Source of the DNA: Variovorax sp. Root411
GTDB lineage: Bacteria; Pseudomonadota; Gammaproteobacteria; Burkholderiales; Burkholderiaceae_C
Direction: 5' to 3'
NCBI RefSeq assembly: GCF_001425205.1
Contig: NZ_LMDW01000016.1
Location: forward strand, 744,001-808,000
DNA: 64,000 bases
Position 1 is the first letter of the stretch. The number at the start of each line of letters is the position of its first letter. Positions 59,740 through 64,000 of this stretch are shown piece after piece. The position numbers were made by a program, and so were the translations under genes. The notes under the pieces are model-generated. The model was not told where the DNA came from. It ran no database searches and saw only the letters and a program-made list of their open reading frames with translations.

Positions 59740-62700
59740 TCACCTCATGGTCAGGCTGAGCTCGGCGCCCGGCTTCCAGTCGCCGCCGCTGGCGCTGGTG
59801 CGCACGGCGCCCAGGAACAGGCGCTCGCTGGGCAGCTTCTTCGCGAGCAGGTAGTCGCGCACGGCCGCGCCGCGTTCGACCGCGAGCTGGCGCATCGACT
59901 CTTCGTCGACCGGCACGCTGGCGAACAGCAGCTTCTCCATGTCCGGAACCGGAAGGTCTTTCGCCAGGCCGACGAGGTTGCGCGGCTTGGTGATGTCAGC
60001 GCGCTTGTACACGGCGGTCAGCAGCGCGGGGTATTCGGCATCGGTGACGGGCGGCACCTCGGTGCCGGTCTCCCCGCCGCGCACGGCGACCCGGCGCTTC
60101 TCGGCGTAGGCGAGTTGGCGCACGCGCTGGCGCTGGTAGGCGTCGCGCTCCTTCTCGAGGCTGGAGGTGCCGACCACCGTCATCTGCAGCGTGGGCCGGT
60201 CGGTCAGCGCCTTGGCGACCTTGTCGAGGCCCTCCTTGGCAGTGACGCCGAGTTCCGAACTGCCGGGCTCGAAAGTAATGGCGCTCGATTCGTCGCTGCC
60301 GCCGCCGAGGCCGCCTGTAAGCAGGCGGAACGGCGCCGTCGCGGCCTTGGCGATCAGGTTGACCACGGCCTTCCAGATCAACGGACCGACGCTGAACTGC
60401 GGATCGTTGAGCGACCCGCTGAGCGGCAGGTCGACGTCGATCACGCCGTTGCGGTCGGCCAGCAGCGCCACGGCCAGCTTGACCGGCAGGCTGCTGGTGG
60501 AGCCTGCCACTTCGTCGCCGAACTGCAGCTGGTTGAGCACCAGCTTGTTGGTGGCCGTCAGTTGCCCGTCCGGCGCAACCTTGTAGTTGACGTCCATGCT
60601 CATCTTGCCGCGCTCGATGCCGTGGCCGGCGTAGCGCACCGAGTACGGCGACAGCGGAGCGAGGTCGAGGTCGCGCATCTTGGCGGTGACGTCGAGTTCG
60701 AGCGGCTTGGCCAGCGGGTTGAGCTTGCCGGTGATTTCCAGCGCCGCAGTCTGCTGCGCCTTGCCGCGCAGTTCGAGGTCTGCCAGCGCGGGGCGGCCGC
60801 CCTCGCCCTTGGGCGGGTTCGACGAGAACGAACTGAGCTTGCCTGTCAGCTCGCTGAGGTCGGCCGAGTAGTTGGGCTTGACGAACAGGTCGGTGAAGTC
60901 GATCTTGCCGTTGACCAGGCTCATCGGGCCGAAGTTGATGATGGGCGCGGGGCCCGCGTCGGCCGCCGGAGCGGGCGCTGCTGCGGTCGCCACTGGCTTG
61001 GAGGATGGAGGTGCGCCGCCGACCATCTCCTCGGCCGACACCGGCGCCCCTCCCGCGGGTTTCTGCGCGGATGCCCGGGCCGTGGTGGTGGAGGTTCCGC
61101 CCGGGCCCTTGCGGGTACTGGCCTCGCCGGCCGCCGCCGCAGCCGCGTTCGCCTCGGCCTCGCCCTTCTTGGTCAGGCTCGACAGGTTGAGCCGGCCGGT
61201 CGGGTCGACGATCACGCGGGCGAAGAAGTCGGTCAGCGTGGTTTCGCGCACGTCCACGTTCGGCGGGGCGTTGGGCGCCATGCTGACCTGCAGGCCACGC
61301 AGGCTCAGGGTCTTCCAGCTCAGCAACTGGTTGGTGTTGCGGTCGAAACCGGGCGACTGCGTGAGGGAGACACTGTTGGCGCGGAAGTCGTCGAGCGCGG
61401 TGTCGCCGGCCAGCTTCAGGCTCATGCCCGCCGGCGACGTCGCATAGCGCACCGTGCCGCGGTAGCTCGCGAAGGCGCGCCGGATGTCGACGTTGAGCGC
61501 GTCCGCGTAGTAGGCCTTGAAGGTATGCGCGGGGAACGACGCCACCTCGAGCCGGCCTTCGGCCGCGAGCGGTTTGAGCACCACGTTGCCCTTGTAGTCG
61601 AAGCGGCCCGGCTCGGAGCGCCCGGAGCCGATGCGGCCCGAGACTTCCAGCGGCGACGCCGTATTGGTTTCAGGTGCGATCTTCTGGGCCTGAAGCTTGA
61701 AGGCAGTGACTTCGACGGCCACCGGGGTGACGCCGGCCTTGTCCGCATAGGAAAGCGCACCGTTGTCGATCGCCAGCGTACCGATGGTCAGCGCCCAGGG
61801 CTTGGTGTTGGCGCCCGGTTTCGGCGTCTCGGCGCCTGCGGGCTTGGGCGCAGCGACCTTGGCTTCGGCCTCCTTGGCGCCGCCGCCGGCCGGCGTCTTG
61901 AGCCAGCGCTCGAACATCCAGCGCTTCTCGCTGTCGCGCTCGACGCGCACCTTGGGGTTGGTCGCGGTGAACGAGGCCACGTTCAATGTGTGCTTCGTCA
62001 TGTCGGCCTCGGCATCGACCAGCTCGAAGCGGCCGACGCTCGCCAGCGCGGTCTTGGCCTGGGTCAGCGCGAGCCCATCGGCGGACAGGCGGCGCGCCTT
62101 GAATTTCAAGTCGGGCTGGGCCCAGGCGATGTCGATCTGCCCGCTGAGCTTGCCGTCCAGCGTGGGCTCCAGGCTTTGTGCCAGATAAGGCGCGGCCAGC
62201 GACAGCGGCAGTGCGTCGACCTCGGTCTGCACGTCGGCCACCTTGTCGGTGGCGCTGCCCTTGAACTTGAGCGAGGCGCCGGCAATGGACGTGCTGCCGT
62301 TGAATGCGGCCGGCTTTTCCATCGGCCAGGCGACGCCCGTGACGTCGATGCCCAGGTCGGTCAGGTCGACGGCCGCGGCCGGATTGGTGGTTTCATCGCG
62401 CCAGCCGATGCGCCCGCCGTCCAGCGCCAGCTTGTCGACCTGCACTTTCAAGGCCGGCTTTTGCGCCGGCTTGCCGGCCGGAGCGCTCGCCGCGGCGGCC
62501 GGCAGCGGCGCCGCCTTCTCGGTCGCGCCAGTGGATGGATCGGTGGCCAGCAGATTGAGCTTGCCGGCCGCATCGCGCGCCACCGCCAGCTGCGGCTTGA
62601 CCAGCGCGACTTCGCTCAGATGGAACACCGATTCCAGCGGGCGCACGTCGGCCAGCGCCAGCTTGAGCGAATCGAAGGCCAGCAGGTCGCGGCCGCGCGC

Positions 62701-63555
62701 ATCGGCCACCTTGGCGGTGTGAGCCTCGACCGTGCCGGTGATCCTCAGGCCGGTGGTCTCCGCTTGTTCGAAGCCGATCTTCAGGTCGGCGTCGAGGCTG
62801 CCCGCCTGCAGGCGCACCGGCAGGCCGCCGGGGATGTAGCCGAGGTACGGCACCAGGTCGAGCCCCTTGAACTGCACGTGGGCGTCGGTCTTGCGGTTGT
62901 TGGCGAAGGGCGTGGTGAAGGCGGCCGAGTCGAACTTTCCACCATTGAGCGCGAAGGCCAGCTTGGGCTCGGTGTTGATGTCGCGCTTGGAATCGAGGTT
63001 GCTCAGGAACGGCACCTTGAGCACGAAGTCGCGCAGTTCGTGCTTGCGCTTGACCGTCTGGTCGTCGAAATCGACCGAGCCGCCGTTGATCGCGATGTTG
63101 TAGATGGCAAAGCGCGCGGGCTTGGCGTTCGGATCGGGCGGTGGGCCGGCCGAGAGCTTGGCCAGGATGTCGTCGATGTCGTATTTGCCGTCGGTCAGGT
63201 GCGTGAGCAAGATGGCGGGGCCGTCGATGGTGACCGCGTCGATCACCGGCGCAAGGCGCAGGAGCGACTGCAATTCGGCATCGGCGTAGATGCGGTTGAT
63301 GGCCACCTGCGGCTTGCTGCCGTCGGCGGTGGCAATGCGCAGATCGCTCAGCGCGAGTTCGAGCGTCCAGGGTTTGAAATCGATCTTTCCTACTGTTACC
63401 TGGCGCCCGAGCTTCTCGCTCGCGATCTTCTGGAGCTGGCTTTTGGCGATCGGCGGCACTGCCAGCCAGGCGATGGCCCAGAAGGCCAGCAGAACCAACA
63501 CCGCGACGACCCCACGCCGCACCCATTTGTTTTGTTTGATCGAAGCAAAGTCCAT
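59740..63555 (-). CDS. Very large AsmA-like DUF748 family protein
   Basis: This 1271-residue envelope protein has one N-terminal membrane helix (about 13-33). A long periplasmic beta-rich body with several AsmA/DUF748-type segments follows (such as LVNGKIDFTDLFVKPNYSAD and IERGKMSMDVNYKVAPDGQL). An Ala/Pro/Thr-rich linker lies near 840-910. The C-terminal 160 residues resemble an OmpA-like peptidoglycan-binding fold, with FEPGSSELG and LPSERLFLGAVR. AsmA-like proteins are thought to bridge the envelope and handle phospholipid transport. ATG 63555 lacks an obvious Shine-Dalgarno site. About 200 bases separate it from the DUF349 gene downstream. Confidence 0.88.
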   Translation of the reverse strand: MDFASIKQNKWVRRGVVAVLVLLAFWAIAWLAVPPIAKSQLQKIASEKLGRQVTVGKIDFKPWTLELALSDLRIATADGSKPQVAINRIYADAELQSLLRLAPVIDAVTIDGPAILLTHLTDGKYDIDDILAKLSAGPPPDPNAKPARFAIYNIAINGGSVDFDDQTVKRKHELRDFVLKVPFLSNLDSKRDINTEPKLAFALNGGKFDSAAFTTPFANNRKTDAHVQFKGLDLVPYLGYIPGGLPVRLQAGSLDADLKIGFEQAETTGLRITGTVEAHTAKVADARGRDLLAFDSLKLALADVRPLESVFHLSEVALVKPQLAVARDAAGKLNLLATDPSTGATEKAAPLPAAAASAPAGKPAQKPALKVQVDKLALDGGRIGWRDETTNPAAAVDLTDLGIDVTGVAWPMEKPAAFNGSTSIAGASLKFKGSATDKVADVQTEVDALPLSLAAPYLAQSLEPTLDGKLSGQIDIAWAQPDLKFKARRLSADGLALTQAKTALASVGRFELVDAEADMTKHTLNVASFTATNPKVRVERDSEKRWMFERWLKTPAGGGAKEAEAKVAAPKPAGAETPKPGANTKPWALTIGTLAIDNGALSYADKAGVTPVAVEVTAFKLQAQKIAPETNTASPLEVSGRIGSGRSEPGRFDYKGNVVLKPLAAEGRLEVASFPAHTFKAYYADALNVDIRRAFASYRGTVRYATSPAGMSLKLAGDTALDDFRANSVSLTQSPGFDRNTNQLLSWKTLSLRGLQVSMAPNAPPNVDVRETTLTDFFARVIVDPTGRLNLSSLTKKGEAEANAAAAAAGEASTRKGPGGTSTTTARASAQKPAGGAPVSAEEMVGGAPPSSKPVATAAAPAPAADAGPAPIINFGPMSLVNGKIDFTDLFVKPNYSADLSELTGKLSSFSSNPPKGEGGRPALADLELRGKAQQTAALEITGKLNPLAKPLELDVTAKMRDLDLAPLSPYSVRYAGHGIERGKMSMDVNYKVAPDGQLTATNKLVLNQLQFGDEVAGSTSSLPVKLAVALLADRNGVIDVDLPLSGSLNDPQFSVGPLIWKAVVNLIAKAATAPFRLLTGGLGGGSDESSAITFEPGSSELGVTAKEGLDKVAKALTDRPTLQMTVVGTSSLEKERDAYQRQRVRQLAYAEKRRVAVRGGETGTEVPPVTDAEYPALLTAVYKRADITKPRNLVGLAKDLPVPDMEKLLFASVPVDEESMRQLAVERGAAVRDYLLAKKLPSERLFLGAVRTSASGGDWKPGAELSLTMR

Positions 63556-63903
63556 CAAGGGAGTGTGCCGCAAACGGATGGCCAATCCAGAAGCAAGAAA
63601 GCCCGGCAACGCGACGGAATTGTCTTGTTGCCGGGCTTGATGGCGGGCCCAAAACCCATGCCATCGATTCGCGCGACCGGAAGTCAATGGTTCCTGCCGT
63701 GCTGGCAGCAAGAGATTGCCACCATGGATCCTCGGCCGCTGAGCCCTTGACTTGCACCTCGGGCTGCCGGACCTCGGAAAACACCTGAAAACTCAGGCCC
63801 GTCCAGATTAGGCGTCGCACCCTCGGATTGCAAACGCGTTTTGCCAAGGGGTTTCCCGTAAGCCTAAACACCTCTTGCCAGTCGATTTTTTAACCATTTA
63901 TTA

Positions 63904-63927
63904 GCATAAAGAAACAATTTCTTATGC
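63904..63927. promoter_or_regulatory. Inverted repeat directly upstream of the edge promoter
   Basis: GCATAA(A)GAAA and TTTCTTATGC form 10-bp arms around CAA, with one extra A in the left arm. The right arm ends at the -35 TTGACC (63928-63933), so a protein bound here would meet RNA polymerase. Confidence 0.5.
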
Positions 63928-63955
63928 TTGACCGGGTATTTAGCCACGCTAGAAT
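63928..63955 (+). promoter_or_regulatory. Sigma-70-type promoter for a gene beyond the right edge
   Basis: TTGACC (-35, 63928-63933) and TAGAAT (-10, 63950-63955) are 16 bases apart. Transcription would start near 63962 and read rightward out of the window. Confidence 0.5.
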
Positions 63956-64000
63956 CCGCCCTGCTCCGACTGCCCCGATGCAGCAGAGCCTCCCTGAATC

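Larger units (their letters stand above)
63556..64000. other. 445-base region without a gene; holds a promoter at its right end
   Basis: No open frame here has coding character; short frames are shadows or lack codon bias. The left half is moderately GC-rich. The right half (63840-63960) is AT-rich and carries the inverted repeat and the sigma-70 promoter listed separately. An ATG at 63978-63980 near the window edge may start the next gene, but only 23 bases are visible. Confidence 0.7.

Noticed and set aside
60115..63750. Very long plus-strand frame opposite the DUF748 gene
   Set aside because: Antisense shadow of the DUF748 coding strand; it has no start region with a ribosome site and is low in hydrophobic pattern.
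1..64000. CRISPR array, prophage or insertion sequence
   Set aside because: No regularly spaced repeats, transposase, integrase or phage genes were seen anywhere in the window.

Overview
The window is a high-GC bacterial chromosome segment. Its gene content and protein character point to a Comamonadaceae (Burkholderiales) genome, most probably Variovorax or a close relative. Supporting signs are the many tripartite tricarboxylate (TTT/Bug) components, LivK-type ABC transporters, CerR-type TetR regulators, the cysS-alkA-accA-tilS-lysC cluster and the abundance of ATGA/GTGA/TTGA stop-start overlaps. The genus assignment is inference; no 16S gene is present. There is no phage, transposase, CRISPR array or plasmid backbone, so this is ordinary chromosome with accessory catabolic and transport modules between housekeeping blocks.

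Layout. 1-4.9 kb: the end of an acidic-tailed protein, tRNA-Leu(UAG), and an RND efflux pump with its lipoprotein adaptor, preceded by two operator-like dyads. 4.9-10.2 kb: the potassium transporter Kup, and divergently hpnC-hpnD-hpnE (squalene synthesis from farnesyl diphosphate) with a translationally coupled unknown gene. 10.2-13.1 kb: a LysE exporter, a NIPSNAP protein, a HAD phosphatase and hemH. 13.1-23.1 kb (minus strand): a sigma-54 activator, a small HNH protein, then livK, an extracellular polyhydroxyalkanoate depolymerase, livG, livF, livH, livM, an alpha/beta hydrolase and a DUF1993 protein. A well-formed -24/-12 promoter and three upstream dyads sit ahead of livK.

23.2-29.8 kb: a complete RND efflux operon (TetR regulator, outer-membrane factor, adaptor, pump). 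29.8-35.2 kb: a TctCBA transporter with a divergent TctDE two-component system. 35.2-39.4 kb: Hsp15, PPK2, a lipoprotein and an orphan 7TM-type histidine kinase. 39.4-43.9 kb: a LysR regulator divergent from a Bug receptor, a UxaA/GarD dehydratase and an HpcH/HpaI aldolase, which looks like a sugar-acid (galactarate/altronate type) module. 44-46.7 kb: a MocR regulator divergent from an aminotransferase.

46.8-52.3 kb (minus strand): cysS, a 3-methyladenine glycosylase, accA, tilS, lysC and tRNA-Ser(GCU). 52.5-55.9 kb: a TPR protein, two tandem cyclophilins (one exported, one cytosolic), lpxH and an M90 peptidase. 56-63.6 kb: a small membrane protein, a long DUF349 protein and a giant AsmA-like DUF748 protein. 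The last 445 bases hold no gene but carry a promoter with an inverted repeat for a gene beyond the edge.

The most interesting unit is the sigma-54-controlled depolymerase/ABC-transporter operon. It reads as a possible 'digest outside, import the acid, finish inside' system for polyhydroxyalkanoate. A dispersed repeat whose two copies here show a compensatory base change in a hairpin sits directly after the binding-protein genes of both the liv and tct operons.
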